Positions 48,665-58,222 are shown, numbered from the stretch's first letter. The stretch: 64,000 nucleotides of DNA from Sphingorhabdus sp. EL138 (GCF_900258045.1 NZ_OGVD01000004.1:682001-746000); one strand, 5' to 3'. Notes: generated by a model not told the origin, from the sequence alone. Translations and numbers: made by a program.

Positions 48665-49194
48665 GATTGCTCCTCCCCCGGTACACCGGCATCCTGCAGC
48701 CGCCGGATCAGGCCGTTCCTGTGCGCCTCATCCTTGAATATGCGGGCGGGCAGGAAATTGAACATATGATCGGAACGATAGAGCAGAACGGTTTTGTCGT
48801 CCGCCCGCCATTTGACCATGTCGGCAAAGGTCAGGTTGGCATGGCCCTGTTCGTTGCCGGAATAGAGTTTTTCATCATCCCACCAGCTGGTCGTTTCCAG
48901 ACGCAAGTCTTTCTGCTGTTTATAAATTTTCCTGGACAGGCGCGGCACCCACCATATCGGGATCAGGATGGTCATCGCTAGCGCAACAATCCCGGCCCAT
49001 ATCGTCATGCCGACGATCAAACCGAGTGCTGCCGGCAGATTTTCGAAGCCATCATATGCCGCCATGGCCAAGCCAATCGCCAAACCGAAGAGCAGCAGAT
49101 AGCCAAGGCGCTTCCAGCCCATCTGCTTCAGGTGCAGGCCATAGGCAGCGCGCAGGTCGTCCTCTGTGGGTGTGAAGATAATCTTTTCGGTCAT
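48661..49194 (-). CDS. YcxB-like membrane protein within the trp operon
   Basis: A 177-residue protein with a short soluble start ([18 protein letters not shown]), two helices (about 31-50 and 57-82) and a C-terminal soluble part with [42 protein letters not shown] in outline. That part matches the YcxB-like domain (beta-strands, W/Y at the turns). It overlaps trpG by four bases and trpD by four bases, so it is translated with the tryptophan genes, although no role in tryptophan synthesis is known for this family. Confidence 0.8.
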   Translation of the reverse strand: MTEKIIFTPTEDDLRAAYGLHLKQMGWKRLGYLLLFGLAIGLAMAAYDGFENLPAALGLIVGMTIWAGIVALAMTILIPIWWVPRLSRKIYKQQKDLRLETTSWWDDEKLYSGNEQGHANLTFADMVKWRADDKTVLLYRSDHMFNFLPARIFKDEAHRNGLIRRLQDAGVPGEEQS

Positions 49195-49775
49195 GCGATC
49201 TGTTTTGGTGTCAGCCCCGCCAATGTCATGAAATTGGCGAGCAGGTCATGGCCATATTCGGTGGCGATGCTTTCAGGGTGAAACTGAACACCATGAATGG
49301 GCAGGCTTTCATGGCGAAAACCCATGACGGATCCGTCTTCGGCGGTGGCGTTTACCGGCAGGCAAGTCGGAATATCCTCGACAATTAGCGAGTGATAGCG
49401 GGTGGCCGTATAAGGGGAGGGTAATCCTGCGAACACGCCGCTATTGTCATGCTTTACCGGTGAAGTCTTGCCGTGCATCAGTCCGCCGCGGATCACTTTC
49501 CCGCCGAAATGCTGACCAATGCTTTGATGACCAAGACAGACCCCGAGCAACGGTTTTTCCGCATCGGCACAGGCTGCGACCAGATCAAGCGAGATGCCGG
49601 CTTCATTGGGTGTACATGGGCCGGGCGAAATCAGAAACGCATCAGCCCCGGTTGCAAGAGCCCCGGTGGCGCTCAGCGCATCGTTTCGTTCGACCTGAAC
49701 CTCGGCCCCCAGTTCCATGAGATAATGGACAAGGTTGAAGGTGAAGCTGTCATAATTGTCGATAACCAAAATCAT
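49191..49775 (-). CDS. trpG: Anthranilate synthase component II (glutamine amidotransferase)
   Basis: It supplies ammonia from glutamine to TrpE (and perhaps to PabB for folate). The 194-residue class I amidotransferase has [17 protein letters not shown], the nucleophile Cys in [22 protein letters not shown] and the His-Glu pair in [11 protein letters not shown]. Its partner gene trpE is about 5 kb away on the same strand, beyond four plus-strand genes. Confidence 0.96.
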   Translation of the reverse strand: MILVIDNYDSFTFNLVHYLMELGAEVQVERNDALSATGALATGADAFLISPGPCTPNEAGISLDLVAACADAEKPLLGVCLGHQSIGQHFGGKVIRGGLMHGKTSPVKHDNSGVFAGLPSPYTATRYHSLIVEDIPTCLPVNATAEDGSVMGFRHESLPIHGVQFHPESIATEYGHDLLANFMTLAGLTPKQIA

Positions 49776-49822
49776 GGATGCTGCCTAATGCCAAAAACCT
49801 CGCAGGCCAAGTTTTTCTGGCA

Positions 49823-49850
49823 CTTATCAAGCAGATCGTTTGACGGTCAA
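49823..49850 (-). promoter_or_regulatory. Possible promoter of trpG-D-C
   Basis: On the minus strand TTGACC (49850-49845) and GATAAG (49828-49823) are separated by 16 bp. The start would be about 40 bp before the trpG ATG. It fits the need for a promoter here because trpE is not adjacent. The matching is moderate only. Confidence 0.35.
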
Positions 49851-49888
49851 AATCGGCGTGATAAGGTCAAGGCTCGGGAGACAAGAAT

Positions 49889-50191
49889 ATGGGCCAACCG
49901 GTAACCGTCAACATTCCACATAAATTGGGGCTAGCCGAAGCGCGCAGCCGCATTGGTGCAGGCGTGCACACGCTGGGCGAGAGCGTGCCAGGTGCGACGG
50001 TCACGGACCATCATTGGGAAGAGGACACGATGCACTGTACACTGGCAGTGATGGGGCAGCGCATTGGCGGCGAGATGCAGGTCCGCGAAGACGAGGTTTA
50101 CGCCATTTTTGATTTGCCGCCCTTGCTTGCCATGTTCGCCAACAAGTTAAAGGAAAAACTTCAGAAAGAAGCACCAAAGATGCTGGAATAG
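49889..50191 (+). CDS. Polyhydroxyalkanoic-acid-system family protein
   Basis: A 100-residue protein (start ATG 49889) matching the PHA_gran_rgn type family: NIPHKLGLAEARSRI near the N-terminus, EEDTMHCTLAVMGQRIGGEMQVREDEVYAIFDLPPLL in outline, and a basic C-terminal helix (KLKEKLQKEAPKML). Members are thought to bind or regulate polyhydroxyalkanoate granules, but no PHA genes lie nearby. It is divergent from trpG. Confidence 0.85.
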   Translation: MGQPVTVNIPHKLGLAEARSRIGAGVHTLGESVPGATVTDHHWEEDTMHCTLAVMGQRIGGEMQVREDEVYAIFDLPPLLAMFANKLKEKLQKEAPKMLE

Positions 50192-50335
50192 GGGGCATTC
50201 GCTCGCGTTTGAGCAGAGTTTATGAGAGTTTTCTGGTAAAAATACTGGCGTCTCGTCAAATCCTGAAGACAAGCATCAGCATTCCTCTCCTAGCTACAGA
50301 AAGTCAGATTCTAAGGTAGTTTTGTCTTTATTGAT

Positions 50336-50354
50336 AATGAGAATGATTCTTATT
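50336..50354 (+). promoter_or_regulatory. Fur box upstream of the siderophore receptor
   Basis: AATGAGAAT-G-ATTCTTATT is a 9-1-9 inverted repeat with one mismatch and close to the Fur consensus GATAATGATAATCATTATC. It lies 65 bp upstream of the TonB receptor start, in the 227-bp gap 50192-50418, where it could block transcription in high iron. The rest of this gap shows no gene. Confidence 0.8.
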
Positions 50355-50418
50355 TACATTAATAAGCACGTCAGCTAGCAGGCCCTCGATTGATGGATAT
50401 TTAACGAGGGTATCAATA

Positions 50419-52569
50419 ATGATTCGTAAGCTTTTGCTCGCCACCACCTTTCTGGCGGCCCCCACTCTTGCTGCGGCCCAAGATGTGCAAAACGAAAATG
50501 AAGACCCGAATACCATTATTGTCACAGGGCAGTTGGCCGCGTTTGGTGCAACAAAATCGGAAACACCCATTCTGGAAACGGCCCGCTCTGTGTCCGTTAT
50601 TACGTCTGACGAATTTATCGAAAAAGGCGCACTGACGCTCGATGACACATTGAACTACACTGCCGGTGTTGTTGGTGATACTTTTGGTTTTTCCACTCGT
50701 GGCGATTTTCCGCGTGTGCGAGGACTGAATGTCCCTGAATATCTGGATAATATCCAGGTGCTGTTTGGTTCCTACAACAATGCCCGATCAGATATCTACA
50801 CATTGGAGCAGGTTGAGGTTCTCAAAGGCCCTGCATCAGTCCTTTATGGTCAAGGTTCACCGGGCGGTATCCTGAATACGGTCAGCAAACGGGCGGGCCC
50901 TGATAATCTGAAGCGAGAGATTATCGTTGAGTACGGAACCCACGATCGCAAACAGGTGTCGACCGATTTGGGTGTTGATCTTTCAGGCGACGGCAAGTTC
51001 ACCGGACGATTGGTCGCGCTTTATCGCGACAGCGGCACCCAGTTGGATTTTGTTGATGACGACGCCATTGTCATAGCGCCCTCTCTTACATTCGACACTG
51101 GTGATACTACGATCACACTCTTGGCCAATTATACCGACCGGAATAGTGACACTGCCCATCAATTCTTGCCTCTGGCCGTTTCCGGATGTCCGAGCGGCAA
51201 TGTGACCATATCGGAAGCCAATGTATGTGCCGGGATGATCAATCAGGAAGTCGATCCTTCTCTTTATGTCGGAGATCCAGGTTTCAACCGATATGATACA
51301 GAATCATTATCTTTCACGTTATTCGGGCAGCATCAGTTTAACGACACACTGGCATTCGAAACGACGGCTCGATACCGGGAGAACGAAGCAGACTATAAAC
51401 AAACTTGGGTGTCTTTCCTCGGCGATGGAACGCCTCGCACCTTGCCGGATGGTACCGCGATTGGCCGCAGCTGGTATGATGCACCAGCGACTTCTGACCA
51501 GATCGCAGTAGACACCCGTTTCAGGGCAAATTTCAACACCGGTGGCATCAGACATGAAGTGCTTGCAGGAATGAATTTCCAAGACGTGAATACGACTTTG
51601 GATGCTGCGTTTCTCTATGCCCTTCCAACGACATTTAATCTGTTCAATCCAGATTATTCCGGTGGCGAAATACCTGCACAAGCCATTTTCGATGCGGCCC
51701 GCTCTTTTAGCGAGAGCGAAACTGAAACACTGGGATTCTACATCAATGATCAGATCACAGTCGGCAATCTTGTTTTGAACGCCGGTGTTCGCTTTGATGA
51801 TATCAAATCCGGGAATGGACTGACAACGCAGGATGACAGCGCGACCAGTCTCAGCTTCGGTGCTCTCTACAAGACTGGAATTGGGCTCAATATATATGCC
51901 AGCTATGCTGAATCAATTCAGGCAGTGGTTGGCGTTGATCCAACAACCAACCAGCCGCTCAAACCGCAACGGGGCAAGCAGTATGAAGCTGGTTTGAAAT
52001 ATCAGCCGCCCGGCACGCGAACTTATATCACTGCCTCCTATTTTGATATCGAGCAATCCAATCTGGCAAACCCTGCGGGATTGCCAAATGCAGCCTCTCA
52101 GCAGGAAGGCGTGGCAAAGATCAACGGTTTTGAAATTGAGGCGCAAGCGGCTTTCGGCGATTTTCATTTTGATGCAGCATTCAGCTATCTGGATACCGAA
52201 GACCCGGACGGCGTTCGTTTCCCTAGCGTCCCAAAAACGCAAGCATCAGCCTGGGGAGCGTGGAAACCATCATCGGGCTCGCTTGAGGGACTGCTTATGG
52301 GCGGCGGCGTAAGATATGCCGGGGGTAATCAAAGCGCCGGAACCGCGTTTTTGGCAGTCAATGGTTTCGCGCCAACACCAAATCTGGTGGAAACAGATGG
52401 CTATTTCGTTTTTGATGGTGTCATAGGTTACGACTTCGATCCGTTTTCAATCACTCTCAACGCCAGAAATATTTTTGATACGGAATATTATGGCACCTGT
52501 CTCTCTCGCGGCGATTGTTTCCCGGGCGAAGGGCGTACAGTCGTTCTGAGATTGGGATTTAATTTCTAA
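50419..52569 (+). CDS. TonB-dependent siderophore receptor
   Basis: A 716-residue outer-membrane receptor for a ferric siderophore. The signal peptide is residues 1-20 (ending LAAAQ). The TonB box and plug domain follow: NTIIVTGQ, SVITSDEFIEKGALTLDDTL, RVRGLNVPEYLDNIQV, LEQVEVLKGPASVLYGQGSPGG. A beta-barrel with paired aromatic strands ends in GEGRTVVLRLGFNF with C-terminal Phe. The CLSRGDCFPGEGRTV motif is common in receptors for hydroxamate-type siderophores such as FhuE and FoxA; the actual ligand is inferred only. It leads a three-gene iron cassette. Confidence 0.93.
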   Translation: MIRKLLLATTFLAAPTLAAAQDVQNENEDPNTIIVTGQLAAFGATKSETPILETARSVSVITSDEFIEKGALTLDDTLNYTAGVVGDTFGFSTRGDFPRVRGLNVPEYLDNIQVLFGSYNNARSDIYTLEQVEVLKGPASVLYGQGSPGGILNTVSKRAGPDNLKREIIVEYGTHDRKQVSTDLGVDLSGDGKFTGRLVALYRDSGTQLDFVDDDAIVIAPSLTFDTGDTTITLLANYTDRNSDTAHQFLPLAVSGCPSGNVTISEANVCAGMINQEVDPSLYVGDPGFNRYDTESLSFTLFGQHQFNDTLAFETTARYRENEADYKQTWVSFLGDGTPRTLPDGTAIGRSWYDAPATSDQIAVDTRFRANFNTGGIRHEVLAGMNFQDVNTTLDAAFLYALPTTFNLFNPDYSGGEIPAQAIFDAARSFSESETETLGFYINDQITVGNLVLNAGVRFDDIKSGNGLTTQDDSATSLSFGALYKTGIGLNIYASYAESIQAVVGVDPTTNQPLKPQRGKQYEAGLKYQPPGTRTYITASYFDIEQSNLANPAGLPNAASQQEGVAKINGFEIEAQAAFGDFHFDAAFSYLDTEDPDGVRFPSVPKTQASAWGAWKPSSGSLEGLLMGGGVRYAGGNQSAGTAFLAVNGFAPTPNLVETDGYFVFDGVIGYDFDPFSITLNARNIFDTEYYGTCLSRGDCFPGEGRTVVLRLGFNF

Positions 52570-52574
52570 TCGCC

Positions 52575-53153
52575 ATGATCGAGATGATCTGGACTTTGCT
52601 GGGAGTAGTGACCGCCATTGGCAGTGTGGGTTTGCTTTATGCGGCCTGGAGCAAACGCTCCAGATCACGGCAGCTTATTCTTGGTGGCTGGTTTTTAGCG
52701 ACAGTTTCGCTTGTCAGCTGGTCACAGACTAGCGGAGTCGACAAAGGACCGGCTAAGGCCATTGTCGCGTTCATTCTGATCGTTTTAACGGTGCTGGCGG
52801 TGCTTGCTTATCGCAGTCCCGTTAAACAACGACGGAACATAGAGCGAGAACCAGCGCAAGCGATTGAAGTTCGCTCCGGGTTAAAAATCTGGGCAATGAG
52901 AAGCTATAATTTCATCTTGCTGTTATTGGTTTCTGGCCTCGCAGCAATGTCGATTTCAACTGCGGCATTCATGGTGGGGCGAGCATTTGGCGCGGAACAT
53001 ACGGCCAATCTTACCGTCTCGATGTTCCTGTTTCCGATTTTGTGGGCAATTTTCTCGGTAGTGACTGGCTATGCTAGTCGGCCGCTTGTCAAATCAGCGG
53101 TACTGTGCGCGTTGGCTCTCGTTCCAGCATTGCTCATTCCGGCGCTGCAATAG
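52575..53153 (+). CDS. Membrane protein of the iron cassette, possible DUF3325-DUF3649 fusion
   Basis: A 192-residue protein, five to seven hydrophobic helices, 5 bp after the receptor gene. The first half (residues 1-78) reads like the small DUF3325 proteins: RQLILGGWFLATVSLVSW, then an AIVAFILIVLTVLAVLAYRSP stretch in outline. The second half (about 98-192) resembles DUF3649: MRSYNFILLLLVSGLAAMS, then SMFLFPILWAIFSVVTGYAS. In pseudomonads such small proteins flank PepSY membrane proteins next to siderophore receptors. Fusion is my inference from layout and needs a profile search. Confidence 0.65.
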   Translation: MIEMIWTLLGVVTAIGSVGLLYAAWSKRSRSRQLILGGWFLATVSLVSWSQTSGVDKGPAKAIVAFILIVLTVLAVLAYRSPVKQRRNIEREPAQAIEVRSGLKIWAMRSYNFILLLLVSGLAAMSISTAAFMVGRAFGAEHTANLTVSMFLFPILWAIFSVVTGYASRPLVKSAVLCALALVPALLIPALQ

Positions 53154-53160
53154 GTGAACC

Positions 53161-54639
53161 ATGGACGCTGAACCAAAAAGAACCAAATCCTCGGCAAAGC
53201 GCGTAGCAAAATCGCTCGAAGTCCATAGCTTGATTGCAGTGATTTTTGGTGCGCTGATCTATATATTAGCAGTCACTGGCACATTGTCTGTATTCAATCA
53301 CGATCTGCAAAGGTGGGAACAGCCAGATGCACCGGAAATGCAGTCTGTTTCGCCAGAGGCGGCGGAGAAAGCTGCCTTGGCAGTCTTTAGCAGCGAAGCA
53401 AAACCTACGACACATCTCTATGTCAACTTTCCCAAACCTGATGTGCCACGGACAGTCATCACCACTGACACTCAGGCTTTCTTTGCAAACCAAGACGGAA
53501 CAATAGCGGGTAAAGAATCATTTCCTTGGACACAGTTTCTGCTCGATCTTCATTATTATCTGCACATGCCGCAGATTTTGGGATTGACCGTTGTCGGCGC
53601 ACTGGGCGTCATGCTTCTTGGGCTCTCGATATCCGGTCTACTCGCGCATCCGAGGATATTTCGCGATGCATTCACGTTTCGAAAAGGTGCCGGCCGGTTG
53701 ACCAAGGTCGATCTGCATAACCGTTTGAGTGTATGGACATTGCCCTTCCATTTTTCCAATGCGCTAACCGGCGCGATATTGGGGTTGGCCAGTATATTGG
53801 CATTCGCCATTGCAGCGGCTGGTTTTGACAATGATACAGAGGCGGTCTTCAGTCCGGTATTCGGGGGGGAACCGGTGATCAACGAAGCAGTCGCACCGGT
53901 TGCCGCAATTGCCAAACCCCTGCGCTACATGGCGGATAATTTTCCGCACTTGAATGTCGCTTATTTCATCTTGCACGACCCCGGAACTGCCGGTCAGCAT
54001 GTGCAGGTCATTGCCGAACATCCGGACCGTTTGATTTTTGGTGACTATTATAATTTTGATGCAGCGGGGAACTATCAAGGCAACACCGGAATTTCCGATG
54101 GTACGGCTGGCCAGCAGATTACCGGAGCTGTTTACAACGTCCATTTTGGGAATTGGGGCGGCTTGCCAGTTAAGCTCGCATATCTCATCTTCGGAATAGC
54201 CCTGTGTACAATTATCGCCAGCGGACTGAGTATTTATTTTGCCAAACGCCGGTCCAGCGGCAAGCCAGCTCCAAGATTAGAGGCAGCATGGTCAGCAGTT
54301 ATCTGGGGGACGCCAGTCATGCTGATTGTTACACTTGCTGCCGCATTGACCGGTCAGATTACCGGTATCGGTCTGGTCGCCATGTTCTGGATTGGTTTGT
54401 TGCTATCCATCGCAACCGCGCTTTCGTTGGGTAAAGAGCTCGTAGTAACTGGGGGACAACTCTCAATTCTTACCGGCCTAACTGCAGTTCTGGTCATTTA
54501 TGTTGGGCGATACGGATATGATGGCATTAAGGGGGCGGGATGGCCGTTGGTGGTTCTATTGACTTTAGGCTCTGTATTGATGGCGGCGTACCTTTTCAGG
54601 AAATGGAAAGCCAAACGGATGGCGGTAATTCATAGTTAG
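53161..54639 (+). CDS. PepSY-associated membrane protein (siderophore iron reduction type)
   Basis: A 492-residue inner-membrane protein of the PepSY_TM family. The first helix (VHSLIAVIFGALIYILAVTG) is followed by a periplasmic PepSY-like region, then LDLHYYLHMPQILGLTVVG, HNRLSVWTLPFHFSNALTGA and YNVHFGNWGGLPVKLAYLI. His residues in or near helices (LHYYLHM, HNRLS, HFGNWG) could bind heme, as proposed for FoxB-type proteins that release iron from siderophores. It is the last gene of the iron cassette. Confidence 0.88.
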   Translation: MDAEPKRTKSSAKRVAKSLEVHSLIAVIFGALIYILAVTGTLSVFNHDLQRWEQPDAPEMQSVSPEAAEKAALAVFSSEAKPTTHLYVNFPKPDVPRTVITTDTQAFFANQDGTIAGKESFPWTQFLLDLHYYLHMPQILGLTVVGALGVMLLGLSISGLLAHPRIFRDAFTFRKGAGRLTKVDLHNRLSVWTLPFHFSNALTGAILGLASILAFAIAAAGFDNDTEAVFSPVFGGEPVINEAVAPVAAIAKPLRYMADNFPHLNVAYFILHDPGTAGQHVQVIAEHPDRLIFGDYYNFDAAGNYQGNTGISDGTAGQQITGAVYNVHFGNWGGLPVKLAYLIFGIALCTIIASGLSIYFAKRRSSGKPAPRLEAAWSAVIWGTPVMLIVTLAAALTGQITGIGLVAMFWIGLLLSIATALSLGKELVVTGGQLSILTGLTAVLVIYVGRYGYDGIKGAGWPLVVLLTLGSVLMAAYLFRKWKAKRMAVIHS

Positions 54640-54643
54640 CCTG

Positions 54644-54679
54644 ACAAAACGGCGTTCGGTTTTGCGCCGGAAGTTTTGT
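54644..54679 (+). terminator. Possible terminator of the iron cassette
   Basis: ACAAAAC pairs with GTTTTGT and, inside, GGCG with CGCC, with a small bulge on one side. The stem is followed by TT only. It lies just after the PepSY gene and could work on both strands, since trpE converges here. Confidence 0.4.
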
Positions 54680-54729
54680 TTACGGCGCCAGTATGACGGA
54701 TTTTCTTGCGATACCGTCAGCAGCTCGCG

Positions 54730-56247
54730 CTACTGCCCGAATCCGATATCCTGCGAGCGGCGAACCGCTTCTTTTGCGGCTGCCAGCAAAGCGCCCGACT
54801 TCGCTTCGCATTCGCGTTGTTCATAGGCGGGATCGCTGTCTGCTACGATACCAGCGCCGGCCTGTACGTGCAGTATGCCGTCTTTTACGATGCCGGTGCG
54901 CAGGACAATACAGCTGTCCATGCTGCCATCGGGAGAGAAATAACCGACGCCGCCTGCGTATGCGCCGCGGGTTTCAGGCTCCAGTTCCGCGATAATCTGG
55001 CAGGCACGGACTTTCGGGGCACCGCTGACCGTGCCGGCCGGGAAACCAGCGAACAGCGCGTCGAGCGCGTCCTTGTCCGGTGCCAGTTCACCGACGACGT
55101 TAGAAACGATATGCATGACATGGCTGTAAAATTCGACCGTATAGCTGTCAGTGACTTCTACGCTATTGGCCGTACTGACGCGTCCGACATCATTGCGACC
55201 AAGATCGAGCAGCATCAGATGTTCCGCCCGTTCCTTGGGATCGGCAAGCAGGCTGTCACGATTGGCTTTGTCTTCTGCCGCGTTGCTGCCGCGCGGCCGG
55301 GTTCCGGCAATCGGGCGGATGGTAACTTCACCGTCCCGGGCACGCACCAATATTTCAGGGCTGGATCCGATCAGCGCAAAGCCTGGCAGGTCGAGGAAGA
55401 ACAGGAAAGGCGAGGGGTTTATCCGCCGCAATGCACGGTAAAGCTCAACCGGTGGCAGGGAAAAGGGCGCGGTGAAACGTTGCGCCAATACCACCTGGAA
55501 TATGTCTCCGGCCTCGATATAGTCTTTGGCGCTGAGTACCATGTCTTCATACTGCCGAGGTTGCAGCTTCGGTTCGAAGGCCATGTCTTCCGGATCTAGA
55601 TTTGGGGTTTCGGAGGCCAGCGGCGGCACCTTTGCGGCCATTTGCCGTTCCACTTCATCCAGCCGTTCTTCGGCAGCGGATATCTTGTCCCCCGCATCTC
55701 CCGCTGTTTCCGGCCATACGGGAGCGACCAGGAACATCTCGTCTGCCAACCGGTCAAAAATCACGATCACGGTCGGGCGCACAAATAGCATGTCGGGCAG
55801 GTTCAGTTCGGACTGCGGGGCCCTGGGAAGCTTTTCCACCAAGCCGATCGTTTCATAGCCAAAATAGCCGACAAGGCAGGCCAGTGCCCGGGGCAACCCT
55901 TCCGGCACGTCCATCTGGCAGCGTTTGACCAATGTCCGCAAGGCATCAAGGCTGGAGGTTTTTTCCGGTTCAAAGGCTTCGCGATCAGTCAGCCAGTTTG
56001 GGTTGATCGCCGCCTTTTCGCCATCCGCGCGAAAGACAAGGTCAGGGGCAAGCCCGATAAGGCTATGACGCCCACGGGTTTCACCGCCTTCCACAGATTC
56101 GAGCAGGAAATCACCGCGCTCGGCTTCCATCAGCTTCAATGCAGCGGATACCGGTGTTTCTGTATCCGCAACCTGCTTGCGCCAGATGAGGGCAGGCTTT
56201 GCGGCGTCCAAGGCATTTTGGGCGGCGGCGATGTTTAAGCTGCGCAT
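54730..56247 (-). CDS. trpE: Anthranilate synthase component I
   Basis: It makes anthranilate from chorismate with ammonia from TrpG. The 505-residue protein has the N-terminal feedback region (LLESVEGGETRGRHSLIG, with the usual LLES motif) and the catalytic chorismate domain: AGDIFQVVLAQRFTAP, GSSPEILVRARDGEVTIRPIAGTRPRG (in outline), LMLLDLGRNDVGRVS, FPAGTVSGAPKVRACQII and QAGAGIVADSDP. It starts 28 bp after the isomerase gene stops, so it is probably read with that gene and not with trpG. No attenuator with tandem Trp codons was seen. Confidence 0.96.
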   Translation of the reverse strand: MRSLNIAAAQNALDAAKPALIWRKQVADTETPVSAALKLMEAERGDFLLESVEGGETRGRHSLIGLAPDLVFRADGEKAAINPNWLTDREAFEPEKTSSLDALRTLVKRCQMDVPEGLPRALACLVGYFGYETIGLVEKLPRAPQSELNLPDMLFVRPTVIVIFDRLADEMFLVAPVWPETAGDAGDKISAAEERLDEVERQMAAKVPPLASETPNLDPEDMAFEPKLQPRQYEDMVLSAKDYIEAGDIFQVVLAQRFTAPFSLPPVELYRALRRINPSPFLFFLDLPGFALIGSSPEILVRARDGEVTIRPIAGTRPRGSNAAEDKANRDSLLADPKERAEHLMLLDLGRNDVGRVSTANSVEVTDSYTVEFYSHVMHIVSNVVGELAPDKDALDALFAGFPAGTVSGAPKVRACQIIAELEPETRGAYAGGVGYFSPDGSMDSCIVLRTGIVKDGILHVQAGAGIVADSDPAYEQRECEAKSGALLAAAKEAVRRSQDIGFGQ

Positions 56248-56275
56248 GATCAGTCCGGAAAAGGCTGGGAACGGA

Positions 56276-58222
56276 TCATCTAGTCCGGCCGGTCAGCTGG
56301 TTTCTGAGGGCCGTCAGAGCATCCTCATTCTTTTCCACACCGACATCGGCTTTCATCGCGTTGATGAACTGTTCGGTATATTCATTTCCGAATACCTGCT
56401 TGAACTGCCCGCTTGTTGCGCTCAGTAGATCTGCTCGCTCGGACGCATCGCCGCGGTCAATATTGTTCAGGTTAACAACAAACCAGCCCTGGTTCTGAGG
56501 AGCTTTCAAACTCTTGGCGGTACCTTCCGCCATGCTGAACATCAATGTCAGGGGCGGTGGAACGTTACCTTGCTGGCTCTGCCGGGCCAGCTCAGCGCGT
56601 GTACTTTTCACAGTCTCGATCGCTGGCAATCTCACTTTTGCATCCGCCATAGCCTTGGACAGCGAAGTGCCATCACTGACCTGTTTTACGATATTGTCAG
56701 CAACCACTTTGGCTTTCTGCGATCCCTGTTCCAATATGTAGTCACGCGCTACCAGATCCTTGATGGAATTGAGAGGTGGCGGAGCTGCAACGGCAATCTC
56801 ACTCACGGCCATGATTGCATATTGTTGGCCCGGTATGATTTCCACGACCTGTGGGTCGGAATCATCATCCAATTGGAACGCGACCGGCAATATGCGCTGC
56901 ATCTCCGGTATCGGCCTGTAATTGGGGTCTTGAGGATTTTGCCCATTGGCAAGCAGCATTGGAGTTGATTCAATCTTCAGCTCTTCCGCTTCGGCAACAT
57001 CAGCTAATGATGAACCTGCGGCAAGCTCATCTTCCATTTTAACGGTCAGTTCAGCCAGCGCTTCATCAATCTTGTCACGGCTGAGTTCAGCGACAATTTG
57101 CGCACGGACTTGTTCCAGGCTTTGAGCCGGCACCGTCCGGATGTCGTTAATCTTGGCAATGTGCCAACCCAAGGCGCTTTGTGCTGGTTCGGTAACATCA
57201 CCTGAAGGCGCTGAAAAAACCGCATTGGCAACGGCTTGCGACGTTGTTCCCGCCAATTCGGTTTTGCTGACAGATCCCATTTCAGCGGAGGACAGTCCAA
57301 CAGATTCAGCAGCGGCGCTAATCGACATGCCGCCGCCAACCTTGTCGGCAAGCGCTTTGGCTGCTGCCTCGGTCGGCAAGATCACCTGATCTATGTTGCG
57401 GGTTTCGCTGGCCGCATATTTGGCTTTGTCGAGATTATATTGCCCCTCGATTTCCTTGTCGGTCGGTTTTACTGTTTCGTTAAACCGCTCTTTGGAAAAC
57501 AAGGCATAGCTGATCGACCGGCGTTCGGGGATGGTGTAGCGCGATCCGTTCTTGCTGTAAAAAGCGGCAAGGGCAGCATCTGCAGGCTTCACATTTTCTA
57601 CAAAAGCCGCTGAGGGAATGATGGCAACCTGACCCTGGCGAGCTTCCAGCAGCAAAGAGGCGTAGGGTGTTACCAGTTTTTGGGGTACCGACGCACCAAA
57701 ACCCGCAACCGGAAGCAGCTGGTCCGCCAGCAAGTTACGGGTAAAGTCATCGCGAAGCTGCTGCTCTTTGATCCCTTGTTGTTGCAGTGCACGGCGGAAA
57801 TTTTCTTCGCTAAACTGACCATCGGCACCTTGAAAAGAAGGTATACTCGCAATTTCACCATCGACCAGTCGTTTGCCTGCGGTCATGCCATATTTGTTGC
57901 CGAAATCGGCAATAACAAAGCTGTTGACTAACCGGTCCAGGATGCTGTCAAATCCGCCGCCTTCAACATAGGTTTTTAGGTCCAATCCCGTATTTTCGCG
58001 TTGTTCTGCACGAAAGGCATTGTTTACCGACTGGTTGAGCTCCGAGGTTGTCAGTTTGGAATCGCCGACTGTCGCTGCGGTGCCAGAGCCGGTGACGCCT
58101 CCAAAGGCGCCTGAGCCGGTGACATCGGCCGATGCAAAAGCAATCGCGATCAGGGCGACGAAGCACATGGTGAGGAACAGGCCGATTTTCGACGAGAAAA
58201 TATTGCGGAAAAATGTGATCAT
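56276..58222 (-). CDS. ppiD: Periplasmic peptidyl-prolyl isomerase, SurA/PpiD type
   Basis: A 648-residue chaperone anchored by one N-terminal helix (IGLFLTMCFVALIAIAFASA) and exposed to the periplasm. A SurA-N-type domain follows (NKYGMTAGKRLVDGEIASI, FSEENFRRALQQQGIKEQQL), then a parvulin-type domain around residues 255-360 (AKYAASETRNIDQVILP ... SALGWHIAKINDIR) that is partly diverged. Such proteins help outer-membrane proteins fold as they leave the Sec translocon. It is divergent from tpiA and probably heads an operon with trpE, an arrangement common in sphingomonads. Confidence 0.9.
   Translation of the reverse strand: MITFFRNIFSSKIGLFLTMCFVALIAIAFASADVTGSGAFGGVTGSGTAATVGDSKLTTSELNQSVNNAFRAEQRENTGLDLKTYVEGGGFDSILDRLVNSFVIADFGNKYGMTAGKRLVDGEIASIPSFQGADGQFSEENFRRALQQQGIKEQQLRDDFTRNLLADQLLPVAGFGASVPQKLVTPYASLLLEARQGQVAIIPSAAFVENVKPADAALAAFYSKNGSRYTIPERRSISYALFSKERFNETVKPTDKEIEGQYNLDKAKYAASETRNIDQVILPTEAAAKALADKVGGGMSISAAAESVGLSSAEMGSVSKTELAGTTSQAVANAVFSAPSGDVTEPAQSALGWHIAKINDIRTVPAQSLEQVRAQIVAELSRDKIDEALAELTVKMEDELAAGSSLADVAEAEELKIESTPMLLANGQNPQDPNYRPIPEMQRILPVAFQLDDDSDPQVVEIIPGQQYAIMAVSEIAVAAPPPLNSIKDLVARDYILEQGSQKAKVVADNIVKQVSDGTSLSKAMADAKVRLPAIETVKSTRAELARQSQQGNVPPPLTLMFSMAEGTAKSLKAPQNQGWFVVNLNNIDRGDASERADLLSATSGQFKQVFGNEYTEQFINAMKADVGVEKNEDALTALRNQLTGRTR

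Noticed and set aside
49776-49888. Trp attenuator leader before trpG
   Set aside because: No short frame with tandem Trp codons and no terminator-antiterminator pair could be made out.
50328-50648. 106-codon minus-strand frame over the Fur box and receptor start
   Set aside because: Overlaps the receptor's signal peptide and the Fur box; no support.
54706-55599. 297-codon plus-strand frame opposite trpE
   Set aside because: trpE is certain on the other strand; the frame continues through its 3' end without a domain.
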